The notes: a model not told the origin generated them from the letters alone. A stretch of DNA of 57,239 nt from Gammaproteobacteria bacterium (GCA_023475025.1 JAMCWB010000026.1:1-57239); one strand, 5' to 3'. Counted from the first letter of the stretch, positions 33,051 through 42,746 are shown. Numbers and translations are program-made.

Positions 33051-33775
33051 AGTAGCTTCCAGCCGGTAACGAAGAGAAACAGGTAACACAACTGGTAGAT
33101 CAGCTTTTCGTTACTGCGCTGCAACAACCAGAAGCCCATGCGCACCCCGATCGGCGCCAGGGGCAGCAACACCAGCGACGTCCATAAGTTGGACGCCGAA
33201 AACAGCCCGAGATACACATAGGCTGGCACCTTGGCCAGGTTCACCACGGTAAAGAACACCGCAATGGTGCCCATCAGAATGGTCTTGTCCAGGCGCTGCG
33301 GCAGCAGGTAGATATTGATCGGCGGGCCGCCGGCATGGATGCCAAAGCTGGTGAAACCGGCCATGGTGCCCCAGAAACCACCGCGCCAGACATCCGGCCC
33401 ACGCTCGGGCGGCTCCTTGCGCCGCAGCCAGATGTTCAAGGTAAAAACGATCGCGATAGTACCGATCAGCAACTGGATGTGCGCATCATTGAGTAGCCGG
33501 AAGGTCAGCCCACCAATCACCACCCCCAACAACGCCGAAGGAATAATGATGCGCAGATTTTCCCGGTGCCAGCGGCCACGGAAGGTACGCAGGGCAACCA
33601 GATCCATCACACAGAGAATAGGCAACAGGATGGCGGCAGCCACTACCGGGGAAGCAACCAGCGCCATCAGCGGGACCGACAGAATGGCGATATTGCCACC
33701 GAAACCACCCTTGGCGATGCCATACAGCAACACGGCAGGAATCGCACAGAGATAAAACAGCGGATCGGTTATCAT
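33017..33775 (-). CDS. TSUP (TauE/SafE) family membrane transporter
   Basis: 252 aa with about seven hydrophobic segments. Family features are the repeated halves with GIAKGGFGGNIAILSVPLMAL at the N-terminus and GFTSFGIHAGGPPINIYLLP in the second half. TSUP members export or import sulfite, sulfoacetate and other small anions; the substrate here is unknown. Overlaps the 3' end of mnmC. Confidence 0.88.
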   Translation of the reverse strand: MITDPLFYLCAIPAVLLYGIAKGGFGGNIAILSVPLMALVASPVVAAAILLPILCVMDLVALRTFRGRWHRENLRIIIPSALLGVVIGGLTFRLLNDAHIQLLIGTIAIVFTLNIWLRRKEPPERGPDVWRGGFWGTMAGFTSFGIHAGGPPINIYLLPQRLDKTILMGTIAVFFTVVNLAKVPAYVYLGLFSASNLWTSLVLLPLAPIGVRMGFWLLQRSNEKLIYQLCYLFLFVTGWKLLYDGWVGLAGA

Positions 33776-33845
33776 GCCCAGGCTCAGGTTGCGTCAAAGC
33801 GCGCAGTGTATCACCCCACCCATTGTCATCCGAGATGTAGACAAG

Positions 33846-34097
33846 ATGCTGATCCCTTACCAGATGCTTGAAGCCGACACCCTGCAACGCCTGCTGGAAG
33901 ACTTTGCCAGCCGCGACGGCACCGACAACGGCCACGCCGACAATCTCGATAGTCGAGTGACGCAATTGCGGCGGCAGCTGGAACGCAAGCAGGTCGTTAT
34001 CGTCTTTCACCCTGACACTGGCGAGACCAGTCTGGCCGCTCGCCATGCCGTGCCGGCTGACTGGCTGCAACTGCTGGACGAAAACAACGTCAACTGA
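33846..34097 (+). CDS. YheU family (UPF0270) small protein
   Basis: 83 aa from the ATG at 33846. It begins MLIPYQMLEADTLQRLLEDFASRDGTDNG, continues VTQLRRQLERKQVVIVFHPDTGETSL, and matches the 70-75-residue YheU family. The structure is known in the family but the function is not. The in-frame ATG at 33774 adds residues that are not family-like. Confidence 0.82.
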   Translation: MLIPYQMLEADTLQRLLEDFASRDGTDNGHADNLDSRVTQLRRQLERKQVVIVFHPDTGETSLAARHAVPADWLQLLDENNVN

Positions 34098-34282
34098 AAA
34101 ACCTTGTACAACAAGTGGTTGCAAGCGCCATTCCGATTAAATCCGGCCAGCCACCCCGGCTGCCATTTAATAGCCACAAAAAAATCCGTACAATGGCTGT
34201 ATAACCGCATTATCCCGCCTGTGCCCAGCAAGACCCACACTTCGACACGCGGCAACAGCGATATCATCACGAAGGAGATGTC

Positions 34283-35056
34283 GTGGATTTAGCTACACTT
34301 ATCGGCCTTATTGGCGCACTTGCCATCATAACCGTGGCAATTATTCTTGGCGCATCCTCCGATGTCTTTCTTAGCCTGCCTTCATTATTGATTGTTGGCG
34401 GCGGTAGTCTTTTTGTCGTACTTGCCAAGTTCAGTGTTGCACAATTTATTGGCGCCATAAAAGTTGCAGGCCGCGCCTTCTCCTTTCGCCTGCCAGATAC
34501 CGAAGAAAGCATCAGTGAACTGGTTGAACTGGCCGGCATTGCCCGCAAACAAGGCTTACTGGCACTGGAAGATCAGGAGATCAAATCCAAGTTCCTGCAA
34601 AACGGCATGCAGTTATTGATCGACGGCCACCCGCAGGAAACCGTCAAAGCCATTCTGGAGAAAGAACGCCTGCTGACGCTGGACCGTAACCGCTGGGGCG
34701 CCAAGGTGTTCTCCGCCATGGGTGACGTAGCCCCGGCCATGGGCATGATCGGCACCCTGATCGGCCTGGTTCAGATGCTCTCCAACATGGACGACCCGAA
34801 AGCCATTGGCCCGGCCATGGCGGTCGCCCTGCTGACCACCTTGTACGGCGCCATGATGGCCACCATGGTTTTTATCCCGATTGCCGACAAGCTCAACCTG
34901 CGCATGACCGAAGAAGCCCGCATGCAGACCCTGTGGATTGACGCCATTCTGGCGATCCAGGAAGGCACCAACCCCCGTGTCATCGAGCAATTACTCAGCA
35001 GTTATCTGCCACCGGCCAAGCGTAACAAGGATGCCGATGGTGCGGAGCCCGGCTGA
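34283..35056 (+). CDS. pomA: Flagellar stator protein PomA (MotA family, sodium type)
   Basis: 257 aa. GTG start with AAGGAG six bases upstream. Four membrane helices: residues 2-25, 28-50, and a pair within about 150-200. The sequence follows Vibrio PomA closely, for example LPSLLIVGGGSLFVVLAKFSVAQF, GDVAPAMGMIGTLIGLVQML, NMDDPKAIGPAMAVALLTTLYGA, and lacks the longer MotA insert. With PomB it forms the ion channel that drives the flagellar rotor. It overlaps pomB by one base (TGATG). Confidence 0.92.
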   Translation: MDLATLIGLIGALAIITVAIILGASSDVFLSLPSLLIVGGGSLFVVLAKFSVAQFIGAIKVAGRAFSFRLPDTEESISELVELAGIARKQGLLALEDQEIKSKFLQNGMQLLIDGHPQETVKAILEKERLLTLDRNRWGAKVFSAMGDVAPAMGMIGTLIGLVQMLSNMDDPKAIGPAMAVALLTTLYGAMMATMVFIPIADKLNLRMTEEARMQTLWIDAILAIQEGTNPRVIEQLLSSYLPPAKRNKDADGAEPG

Positions 35057-35958
35057 TGGAGCTTGAAGAGGAAGAGAAGAAAGGCCCAGCAGCCTGGGTC
35101 GTCACCTTTGCTGACTTGATGTCACTACTGATGTGCTTCTTCGTGCTGCTGCTGTCCTTCTCCGAAATCGATGCGATGCGCTTCAAGCAAATCGCCGGCT
35201 CACTGCAGGCCGCCTTCGGGGTGCAACGCGACGTGCCTGCGGTTGACATTCCCATGGGCACCAGTCCGATTTTTGACGATTTTTCTCCTGCCATCCCCGA
35301 GCCTACGCCACTGGATGAAGTGCGCCAGACCACCAGCGAACAACAACCGCAACATGACACCCTGCGTGAAATGCTGGAAGCGGCGATCGAGCAAAATATT
35401 GATCTTGCCACCCGGGAACAGGTCAGCACCACATCAGATGCCTTATCTGAATTACTGCAAAACGACATCCTCGATGGCAAGGTCAGCGTCCTCAGTGATC
35501 GCAAGCGGGTCATTATCCGGGTCGAAGAGCGCGGTTCCTTCCCCTCTGGCTCAGCCGACATGACCCTCGAATTCGAAGACATGCTGCTGAAAATATCCGA
35601 TGTGCTCGCCCGCATCCCCGGTGAAATCACCGTCGAAGGCCATACCGATGATATCCCGATCAGCACCGCCCGCTTCCGCTCCAACTGGGATCTCTCCGCC
35701 GCCCGCGCCTCGTCAGTAGCCAACACCCTGCTGCACACCGGCGCTGTCGAGCCCAACCGCCTGCGGGTGCAAGGCTATGCCGAAACCCGGCCCCGGGCCA
35801 GCAACGACTTCCCGGATACTCGCGCACTGAATCGACGGGTGGAAATCATCATCGACGCCTCCAGCCCGCTGGAAGACTACGAAGCCCACCTGCGCGCCCT
35901 GATGGAAGACGATGTCGACCAGCTGGTCAAGGAACTGGAGCTGCTCGACCTGCCGTAA
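35056..35958 (+). CDS. pomB: Flagellar stator protein PomB (MotB family)
   Basis: 300 aa. A short cytoplasmic N-terminus precedes one membrane helix with the ion-binding Asp20 (VTFADLMSLLMCFFVLLLSFSE). The plug region with KQIAGSLQAAFGVQ follows. The C-terminal OmpA-like peptidoglycan-binding domain has VEGHTDDIPI, SNWDLSAARASSV and NRRVEIII. Close in wording to Vibrio PomB, which suggests sodium coupling; this needs experiment. Co-translated with pomA. Confidence 0.92.
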   Translation: MELEEEEKKGPAAWVVTFADLMSLLMCFFVLLLSFSEIDAMRFKQIAGSLQAAFGVQRDVPAVDIPMGTSPIFDDFSPAIPEPTPLDEVRQTTSEQQPQHDTLREMLEAAIEQNIDLATREQVSTTSDALSELLQNDILDGKVSVLSDRKRVIIRVEERGSFPSGSADMTLEFEDMLLKISDVLARIPGEITVEGHTDDIPISTARFRSNWDLSAARASSVANTLLHTGAVEPNRLRVQGYAETRPRASNDFPDTRALNRRVEIIIDASSPLEDYEAHLRALMEDDVDQLVKELELLDLP

Positions 35959-36055
35959 AATCTGCTCATGATATAACGCCAACAGCGCCGTCTATGAGGC
36001 TGGCGCTGGTATCAGGGCAGCCAGTAGACTGCCTTTTTAACGACGAGATCAGCCC

Positions 36056-37018
36056 ATGTCATATGCCGAGGAACTCAAGGCGCAGCTGGATATTCCGGTT
36101 ATCGCCTCCCCACTCTTTATCATTTCCAACCCGGCCCTGGTCTCCGCCCAATGCAAGAACGGCATTGTTGGCTCATTCCCCGCATTGAATGCCCGCCCGG
36201 CAGAAGTGCTGGACGAATGGCTGGCGCAACTGACCACAGAACTGGCTGACTACCGCGCCGCCAATCCCGGCAAGAAAGTTGCCCCCTTTGCCGTCAACCA
36301 GATCGTGCACCAATCAAACGACCGCCTGCAGCATGACCTGGATATGTGTGCCAAATATGAAGTACCGCTGATGATCACCAGCCTGCGCGCACCCCATGCA
36401 GCAGTCGAAGTAGCGCACAGCTACGGCGGCAAGGTCTTCCACGACGTCATCAGCGTGCGCCACGCAGAAAAGGCCATTGAAGCCGGTGTCGACGGCCTGA
36501 TCCTGGTCTGTTCCGGCGCCGGCGGCCATGCCGGCACCCTGAGCAACTTTGCCCTGGTCTCGGAAGTGCGCAAGTTCTACGACGGCCCCATCGCCCTGTC
36601 CGGCTCCATCAGCCAAGGCAAACAGATCCTCGCTGCCGAAGCCATGGGCGCCGACTTTGCCTACATAGGCACTCGCTTTATTGCCACCCATGAAGCCAAC
36701 GCCGATGCTGCCTACAAGCAGATGCTGGTCGACAGCAGCGCCAGTGACATCGTCTACTCCAACCTCTTTACCGGCGTGCACGGCAACTACCTGCGCGGCA
36801 GTATCGAAAACTCCGGCCTCGACCCGAACAACCTGCCGGAAGGCGACAAGAGCAGCATGAAGTTCGGCTCCGGCGGCAGCAGCAAGTCCAAAGCCTGGCG
36901 CGATATCTGGGGTGCCGGTCAGGGCGTGGGGAATATCGATCAAGTGCAATCCACTGCCGAAGTGGTTGCCGAACTCAAGGCGGATTACCTGGCTGCGCGA
37001 GCGCGTATCTGCGGCTGA
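36056..37018 (+). CDS. Nitronate monooxygenase family flavoprotein
   Basis: 320 aa TIM-barrel FMN protein of the 2-nitropropane dioxygenase/NMO family. Seen: PVIASPLFIISNPALVSAQCKNGIVGSFP at the N-terminus, LILVCSGAGGHAGTLSNFAL with the FMN phosphate loop, and GADFAYIGTRFIAT. Relatives in Pseudomonas (PA1024-like) include NADH:quinone reductases that were first annotated as NMO, so the reaction is open. The gene stands alone between pomB and a palindromic repeat. Confidence 0.88.
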   Translation: MSYAEELKAQLDIPVIASPLFIISNPALVSAQCKNGIVGSFPALNARPAEVLDEWLAQLTTELADYRAANPGKKVAPFAVNQIVHQSNDRLQHDLDMCAKYEVPLMITSLRAPHAAVEVAHSYGGKVFHDVISVRHAEKAIEAGVDGLILVCSGAGGHAGTLSNFALVSEVRKFYDGPIALSGSISQGKQILAAEAMGADFAYIGTRFIATHEANADAAYKQMLVDSSASDIVYSNLFTGVHGNYLRGSIENSGLDPNNLPEGDKSSMKFGSGGSSKSKAWRDIWGAGQGVGNIDQVQSTAEVVAELKADYLAARARICG

Positions 37019-37071
37019 AGCAACCGGTGTGAAAGGTTTTCTGGACCACTGCACAATAATGATCAGCGGTG

Positions 37072-37167
37072 TTGCCAGCCAGCTGGGCCAGACCGTCGAT
37101 GCACAGGGATGTGCATCGTCGAGCCCCAGGGATGGCTCGTAGCGTGTCTGGACCAGCTGGCTGGCAA
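37072..37167. repeat. Dispersed three-stem palindrome, 96-bp type, copy 2
   Basis: 22-bp arms (37072-37093 and 37146-37167) with one mismatch enclose GATGCACAGGGATGTGCATC and GAGCCCCAGGGATGGCTC. It lies between the convergent NMO and flhB genes. Confidence 0.9.
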
Positions 37168-37243
37168 TGCCGCAGACACCACGCCACAAGCATCGCGCCC
37201 CGAGGAAGCATTGACTAAATCCGGCCTGAGCATCAGCGCTTAC

Positions 37244-38377
37244 CTAGTGCTGCAAATCCTCAGGAATCTTCGGCTCCGGCGGCTTCGGTGGCTTCTTGCC
37301 CTTACCCGCCTGGTATTGCTGCAACTGGAAAACGTAAGCCAGCACCTGAGCAACCGCCAGATACAAACCCGCCGGAATCTCCCGGTCTACCTCAGTGGTA
37401 TAGAACACCGCCCGCGCCAGCGGTGGTGACTCCAGCACCAGCACCTCGTGCTCCTGAGCAATCTCACGGATCTTCTGCGCCATATAATCACCGCCCTTGG
37501 CCACCAGCATGGGCGCACCCGAGCGCTCAGGGTCGTATTTCAGCGCCACGGCAAAATGCGTCGGGTTAGTGATCACCACGTCTGCATTCGGCACTTCAGC
37601 CAGCATCTTGCGATCCGCCACCTCACGCTGCAACTGCCGCACCTTGGCCTTTACCTCGGGCTTACCCTCAGTGTCCTTGTACTCGTCCTTGACCTCCTGC
37701 TTGGTCATTTTCAGCTTTTTCTTGTTGTCATAGATCTGGAATGGAATATCCACCATCGCAATTAAAATGAGCGAGCAAGCAAGAAACAACAAAGCTGTGC
37801 CTAGAATCCAGGCACTGTGATAAATGGCATACGGGAGCGTCTCTTTACCCAAAATTAACAGCTCATCTCGCATTATCCCAAGCACAACAAAAGTAACTGA
37901 TAAAACCACAAAAAACTTTGCCAGCGCCTTAAACAGCTCCATCAGCGCATTCATGGAAAACATACGCTTGAGGCCAGACAGCGGATTCATCCGACTGAAC
38001 TTGGGAGCCATGGATTTGGCACTGAACAACCAGCCACCGAGCAGGACCGGGCCAACCAATGAAGCAATCAGCAAGATAAAGAACAATGGCGCCAGGATAT
38101 ACAGCCCCTGCTCCACCGACGCCATCAGATGCCAACCCATACTATCGGTGTTATACAGCGCTTCACGCTCGATACTGAAGTTATGCTGCATGATATTCAG
38201 CATGCGGCCAGCCATCGCAGCGCCAAAACTCAGCAAGCCCAAAGCCGCCACCATGACCACCGCCAGGGTATTGAGCTCCTTGGATCGTGCCACCTGCCCC
38301 TTGTCTTTCGCGTCCTTGAGTTTTTTCGGAGTAGGTTCTTCGGTTTTTTCCTGACTGCTGTCCTGTTGTTCGGCCAT
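37244..38377 (-). CDS. flhB: Flagellar export switch protein FlhB
   Basis: 377 aa. Four membrane helices lie between residues about 30 and 210 and a cytoplasmic domain follows. The autocleavage site NPTH is present in VVITNPTHFAVALKYD. A Pro/Lys-rich C-terminal tail (GKGKKPPKPPEPKIPED) follows. It controls the switch from rod/hook to filament substrates in the export gate. Its ATG overlaps the fliR stop by one base. Last gene of the fliL-flhB operon. flhA is not in the window. Confidence 0.96.
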   Translation of the reverse strand: MAEQQDSSQEKTEEPTPKKLKDAKDKGQVARSKELNTLAVVMVAALGLLSFGAAMAGRMLNIMQHNFSIEREALYNTDSMGWHLMASVEQGLYILAPLFFILLIASLVGPVLLGGWLFSAKSMAPKFSRMNPLSGLKRMFSMNALMELFKALAKFFVVLSVTFVVLGIMRDELLILGKETLPYAIYHSAWILGTALLFLACSLILIAMVDIPFQIYDNKKKLKMTKQEVKDEYKDTEGKPEVKAKVRQLQREVADRKMLAEVPNADVVITNPTHFAVALKYDPERSGAPMLVAKGGDYMAQKIREIAQEHEVLVLESPPLARAVFYTTEVDREIPAGLYLAVAQVLAYVFQLQQYQAGKGKKPPKPPEPKIPEDLQH

Positions 38378-39153
38378 CAGCTTGCCCCCACCATTTCACG
38401 CAACCAGATCAGCGCCTCACCAAGCAGCAACTGATAGGATTGCACCATATTCGCCATCAATACCCAGATAATGAACAAACCAAGGCAAAGCGTCAGCGGA
38501 AAACCGATGGAAAATACGTTGAGCTGAGGTGCAGCACGCATCATCACACCAAAAGACAGGTTAACGATCAACAGCGCAGTTACCGCCGGCAAGCCAATCA
38601 GCAAGGCAGCCGCCATCACCCAGGAAAACCGCAGTACCAGGGTATAAAAATCCACCGCAGCCAGGGTCTGCCCGATGGGCAAGGTAACAAAGCTCTCTGC
38701 CAGCACCTCGATAGCCACCAGATGGCCGTTCATGGCCAGAAACAGCAAAGTCACCAGCATGGTGAAGATCTGACTGACCACCGCCACGGAAATCCCCATT
38801 GCCGGATCATTCATCGAGGCAAAGCCCAGACCCATCTGCATGGCAATGATCTGCCCGGCCACCACATGGATCTGGAACAACAACTGCAACATGAAACCCA
38901 TCGCAGCGCCGATCAGGATCTGCTCGGCAATGACAATCCAACTGGCCAGGGACAAGGCATCCAGTTGTGGCACCGGCGGAATATAAGGGGCGACCATAAA
39001 GGTCAGCAGAATGGCCAGATAGAGACGAATGCGCATCGGCAGCAACTGCGTGCCCAGTACCGGCATAGCCATAACCATGGCACCGATACGGAACAACACC
39101 CAGAGGTAGGTAGATACCAACCCCATGAGCTCAGTGGCAGAGAGTGCCAACAT
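38377..39153 (-). CDS. fliR: Flagellar export gate protein FliR
   Basis: 258 aa, about six membrane helices, with the family pattern LWVLFRIGAMVMAMPVLGTQLLPMRIRLYLA at the N-terminus and FTMLVTLLFLAMNGH in the middle. Part of the FliPQR export channel. Overlaps fliQ and flhB by single bases, so it is translationally coupled to both. Confidence 0.96.
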   Translation of the reverse strand: MLALSATELMGLVSTYLWVLFRIGAMVMAMPVLGTQLLPMRIRLYLAILLTFMVAPYIPPVPQLDALSLASWIVIAEQILIGAAMGFMLQLLFQIHVVAGQIIAMQMGLGFASMNDPAMGISVAVVSQIFTMLVTLLFLAMNGHLVAIEVLAESFVTLPIGQTLAAVDFYTLVLRFSWVMAAALLIGLPAVTALLIVNLSFGVMMRAAPQLNVFSIGFPLTLCLGLFIIWVLMANMVQSYQLLLGEALIWLREMVGAS

Positions 39154-39422
39154 CAGCCGATCAGCCCGGGAATTTCCATATAGAGTCGCCGGCTGAAGTC
39201 CACCAGCTCAGTGACCAGCCAGGGCGCCACCCAGATCAGGGTCATAAAAGTGAATAACAAGCGTGGCAGAAAACTCAGCGTCTGCTCATTGATCTGGGTT
39301 GCGGCCTGAAACATGGCGACAATCAGGCCCACCACCAGACTCGGCAGCACGATGACCGAGACCATCACGGACGTCAGCCATACCGCCTGGCGAAACAGAT
39401 CGACAGCAACTTCCGGGGTCAT
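39153..39422 (-). CDS. fliQ: Flagellar export gate protein FliQ
   Basis: 89 aa, two membrane helices (residues 17-40 and 50-75). MTPEVAVDLFRQAVW, VVGLIVAMFQAATQINEQTLSFLPR are typical. Component of the export gate with FliP and FliR. Confidence 0.96.
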   Translation of the reverse strand: MTPEVAVDLFRQAVWLTSVMVSVIVLPSLVVGLIVAMFQAATQINEQTLSFLPRLLFTFMTLIWVAPWLVTELVDFSRRLYMEIPGLIG

Positions 39423-39432
39423 GGCACGCCTC

Positions 39433-40188
39433 CTATGTCACCGCAAAGCTGGCAGCCAGGGTGCCGATCACCAGCGCCCAGCCATCCACCAGCACAAAGA
39501 GCATGATCTTGAACGGCAGCGAAATAATCAGCGGTGACAGCATCATCATACCCATGGCCATCAGGACACTGGCCACTACAAGATCAATGATCAGGAAGGG
39601 AATAAAGATAATGAAGCCGATCTGGAAGGCAGTCTTCAGCTCAGAGGTAACAAAGGCCGGCACCAGAATATGAAAGGGCACCTCATCCGGGCTGGTCAGG
39701 TCTGTGCGCCGGGCCAGGCGGACAAAGAGCTCCAGGTCGGTTTCCCGGGTTTGCGCGAGCATAAAGTCGCGCATCGGAATACTGGCCGCTTCCAGCGCCT
39801 GTTCACCGGTCAATTCTTCATTGATATAGGGCTGCAGCGCACTTTCATTGATGCGCTCGAACACCGGCGCCATGATAAAAAGGGTAAGAAACAGCGCCAG
39901 CCCGACCAGAATCTGGCTCGAAGGCGTCTGTTGCAAGCCCAAAGCCTGTCGCAGAATGGCAAATACGATAATGATCCGGGTAAAGCTGGTCATCATCATG
40001 ACAAAAGCCGGGATGAAGGTCAGCGCCGTCATCAGCAGCAGAATCTGCAAGCTCACCGAATAGGTTTGCTGGCCGTCTTCTTCCGTGCTCAGGGTCACCG
40101 CCGGCAAGGACAGCGCCTCGGCAGCAGACTGGGCCAGCACAGTGGGCGCCAGCAGCAACAAGGCCAGAAGCCAGAGTCCGCGGCTCAT
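39433..40188 (-). CDS. fliP: Flagellar export gate protein FliP
   Basis: 251 aa with a cleavable signal peptide ([17 protein letters not shown]), unusual among export-gate proteins but normal for FliP, then four membrane helices. Diagnostic: [38 protein letters not shown] and the C-terminal [32 protein letters not shown]. Its ATG overlaps the fliO stop (ATGA). Confidence 0.97.
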   Translation of the reverse strand: MSRGLWLLALLLLAPTVLAQSAAEALSLPAVTLSTEEDGQQTYSVSLQILLLMTALTFIPAFVMMMTSFTRIIIVFAILRQALGLQQTPSSQILVGLALFLTLFIMAPVFERINESALQPYINEELTGEQALEAASIPMRDFMLAQTRETDLELFVRLARRTDLTSPDEVPFHILVPAFVTSELKTAFQIGFIIFIPFLIIDLVVASVLMAMGMMMLSPLIISLPFKIMLFVLVDGWALVIGTLAASFAVT

Positions 40189-40616
40189 TCGTTCGACTCC
40201 CGTTTCAGCAGGGATTGCAGTTTGCGGGCGAAATCACTGTGCTGCCGCGCCTCTTCCAGGTTAGCCACCGGCTCATCGAATACATGCAAGGTATTGATGC
40301 GACCAGCCGAAGCCCCCAGCAGCATTTGCGTACCCGCCACATCGACCAGCAGCAAACGATCACGAGTGCCCAGCGGCAAGCTGCTGATGACCTTGATCTG
40401 CTGGCTGCCGATTCCAGCCATGGGGCCAACCCGGCGCAGCAGATAGCCCAGCAGAAAGATCAACCCGACCACCAGCAGCAAGCCCATGCCCAGCTGCAGG
40501 ATCTGTGCTGACAGCGAGGCCTGGGTAGCAGACCCCAGCGAACGAGGCGGCGCCTCCGCCTCAGCCCACAACAGCGGACTGGCCAGCAGGAGTAACAGCG
40601 GCAGCAGCGCACGCAT
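40185..40616 (-). CDS. fliO: Flagellar assembly protein FliO
   Basis: 143 aa. Signal-like N-terminus, one membrane helix ([19 protein letters not shown]) and a small cytoplasmic domain ([32 protein letters not shown]). It aids FliP stability in export-gate assembly. Overlaps fliN (TAATG) and fliP (ATGA). Confidence 0.92.
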   Translation of the reverse strand: MRALLPLLLLLASPLLWAEAEAPPRSLGSATQASLSAQILQLGMGLLLVVGLIFLLGYLLRRVGPMAGIGSQQIKVISSLPLGTRDRLLLVDVAGTQMLLGASAGRINTLHVFDEPVANLEEARQHSDFARKLQSLLKRESNE

Positions 40617-41092
40617 TATTTGAGCTTCTTGATGCGTTCGGAGGGACTGATCACATCGGTCAGACGAATCCCGAACTTCTCGTTGACCACCACCACCTCG
40701 CCGTGGGCGATCAGAGTGCCATTGACCATCACATCCAGGGGTTCACCGGCCAGGCGGTCCAGCTCTACCACCGAGCCCTGGTTCAGCTGCAGCAGATTGC
40801 GGATGGTGATATCGGTGTTGCCCACTTCCATGGAAATGGTCACCGGAATATCCAGAATCACGTCCAGATTGGGGCTATCGCCGTTGCTCGCCGACTGGTG
40901 GCCACCACCTGACTGGTTGAACTCCTCCATCGGCATGCGCTGGGTATCATCCTGCCCGCTGTCAGCCAGCATGGCATCAATGTCATCCTGACTGGCACCG
41001 GCACCCGCTTCATCCAGAGCCGCTGCCCATTCATCGGCCAATGCCTGTTCTTCCGGGCTCATTTCTTCTTCGGGCTTGTTCTCGTCAGCCAT
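40616..41092 (-). CDS. fliN: Flagellar motor switch protein FliN
   Basis: 158 aa. An acidic Asp/Glu/Ala-rich N-terminal half precedes the SpoA C-ring domain from about residue 75 (DVILDIPVTISMEVGNTDITIRNLLQLNQGSVVELDRLAGEPLDVMVNG). Forms the lower C-ring with FliM and docks the export ATPase complex through FliH. Confidence 0.96.
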   Translation of the reverse strand: MADENKPEEEMSPEEQALADEWAAALDEAGAGASQDDIDAMLADSGQDDTQRMPMEEFNQSGGGHQSASNGDSPNLDVILDIPVTISMEVGNTDITIRNLLQLNQGSVVELDRLAGEPLDVMVNGTLIAHGEVVVVNEKFGIRLTDVISPSERIKKLK

Positions 41093-41132
41093 TACGGCCT
41101 TCCTCCCAGGTCAATAATATCCGTCGCGCGCC

Positions 41133-42104
41133 TTACTTGGGGCGGACAACCGGTTCCAGAATCTGCAAGGCCAGGTTGCCTTTCACCGATCCTATCTTGG
41201 CTTTGAAGGTGGGTACGCCGTTGGCGCACATCACCATATGATCGGGCATTTCCACCGGAATCACGTCACCGGCCTGCATACTGAGCAAGTCACGCAGCTT
41301 GAGCTGATGCTTGACCACAGTAGCGCTCAGCGGGACCCTGGCGGCAGTAATCTCTTCACGCAGCGCCTTGACCCAGCGTTCGTCATGCTCGTCCACATCT
41401 GACTGCACCCCGGAATCCAGCACCTCGCGCAACGGCTCGATCATCGAATAGGGGAAGGTCACATGCATGTCGCCACCACCGCCATCCAGCTCGATATGGA
41501 AGGTCGATACCACCACGACCTCACTGGGGCTGACAATATTGGCCAACGCCGGGTTCACCTCGGAATTGACATACTCAAAGGTCACATCCTGTACCGCTTG
41601 CCAGGCCTCTTTCAGGTCAGTAAAGGCCTGATCCAGCACCATACGCACCACACGCAACTCGGTCGGGGTAAACTCACGGCCCTCGATCTTGGCATGACGG
41701 CCATCGCCACCAAAAAAGTTATCGACCAGTTTGAATACCAGGCGGGCATCAAGAATAAACAGCGCCGTGCCGCGCAAGGGCTTCATCTTGACCAGGTTGA
41801 GACTGGTCGGCACATAGAGCGAATGGATGTATTCGCCGAACTTCATCACCTGCACGCCACCCACCGCCACATCAGCAGAGCGACGTAACAGGTTGAACAT
41901 GCTGATGCGGGTATAGCGGGCAAAACGCTCGTTGATCATTTCCAGCGTCGGCATGCGCCCACGCACGATGCGGTCCTGACTGGTCAGGTCATAGCTACGA
42001 ATACCGGAGGGATCAAGGTCTTCATCGGAATCGAGCGCACCATCATCCACCCCGTGTAAAAGGGCGTCGATTTCATCCTGTGACAGCAGATCCTGAACAG
42101 CCAT
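41133..42104 (-). CDS. fliM: Flagellar motor switch protein FliM
   Basis: 323 aa. The N-terminal CheY-binding peptide is LLSQDEIDALLHG. The middle CheC-like domain binds FliG (GGxG-type motif GGGGDMHVTFPYSMIEPLRE), and a C-terminal SpoA domain follows. It receives CheY-P and sets rotation direction. Separated from fliN by 40 bases and from fliL by 10. Confidence 0.97.
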   Translation of the reverse strand: MAVQDLLSQDEIDALLHGVDDGALDSDEDLDPSGIRSYDLTSQDRIVRGRMPTLEMINERFARYTRISMFNLLRRSADVAVGGVQVMKFGEYIHSLYVPTSLNLVKMKPLRGTALFILDARLVFKLVDNFFGGDGRHAKIEGREFTPTELRVVRMVLDQAFTDLKEAWQAVQDVTFEYVNSEVNPALANIVSPSEVVVVSTFHIELDGGGGDMHVTFPYSMIEPLREVLDSGVQSDVDEHDERWVKALREEITAARVPLSATVVKHQLKLRDLLSMQAGDVIPVEMPDHMVMCANGVPTFKAKIGSVKGNLALQILEPVVRPK

Positions 42105-42114
42105 GCCTTGTGTC

Positions 42115-42627
42115 CTATTGCATTACCATGTTGGTGAACAATACCGCCTCAACCACGGGGTCACTCATTTCCCGCTCAAGCATCGACTGCACTGCCAGGG
42201 TTGCACGCTCGCGCAGTTTCTCCTTGCCTTCGGCAGTCAGCAGCTCTTCAAAATCCTCACTGGAGAACAGCATGACCAGCTGGTTACGAATCAACGGAAA
42301 ATGCCGGGTAACTTCCTCCATTTTCTTCGGATCTCGTCCCATCAGCACCACACTGACCTGCATATAACGCTGACGGCCAGCGTGGGTATAGTTCACCACA
42401 AAGGCCGGATCCAGCGGCTGATAGATCGCCGGCAACTGAACAGGGACTGCCGGTTCGGCCGCGTCGGCGCTGTCATCACCGGAAAGAACGAAATACACCA
42501 CGCCACCCACTGACAACAACAATGCCAAAAGGCCGACACCAATCAGCAGGAACAGCTTGCCCTTGCTTTTCTTCGCGCCATCAGGCCCTGTTTCAGGCGT
42601 TTGTTCAGGTGCTTGTTGTTTTGCCAT
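42115..42627 (-). CDS. fliL: Flagellar basal body-associated protein FliL
   Basis: 170 aa. A basic cytoplasmic N-terminus precedes one membrane helix (LFLLIGVGLLALLLSVGGVVYFVL) and a periplasmic domain with PLDPAFVVNY and FPLIRNQLVMLFSSEDFEEL. It stabilises stators. First gene of fliLMNOPQR-flhB, with its own candidate sigma-54 promoter at 42678-42693. Confidence 0.95.
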   Translation of the reverse strand: MAKQQAPEQTPETGPDGAKKSKGKLFLLIGVGLLALLLSVGGVVYFVLSGDDSADAAEPAVPVQLPAIYQPLDPAFVVNYTHAGRQRYMQVSVVLMGRDPKKMEEVTRHFPLIRNQLVMLFSSEDFEELLTAEGKEKLRERATLAVQSMLEREMSDPVVEAVLFTNMVMQ

Positions 42628-42677
42628 GTCAAAAATCCATCATCCGTTCGGTAAACACCGACTGTGCCAACTATCAA

Positions 42678-42693
42678 AGCATGCTTCATGCCA
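42678..42693 (-). promoter_or_regulatory. Candidate sigma-54 promoter of fliL operon
   Basis: Minus strand TGGCATGAAGCATGCT, GG and GC ten bases apart. The -12 half is ATGCT, not TTGCT, so it is weaker than the three others in this window. It lies 51 bases ahead of fliL. Confidence 0.55.
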
Positions 42694-42746
42694 AGTGTAG
42701 CGAACATCATATAGGCATGCTGGCGAAAAGTCGCGGCGCGATAACG

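Noticed and set aside
34098-34282. Sigma-28 promoter for pomA (TAAA followed 15 bases later by CGGCTGCC)
   Set aside because: The -10 half does not match GCCGATAA; spacing alone is not enough.
38440-39183. 247-codon plus-strand frame opposite fliR
   Set aside because: Very rich in His and Gln, typical of the reverse of hydrophobic codons; fliR on the other strand is unambiguous.
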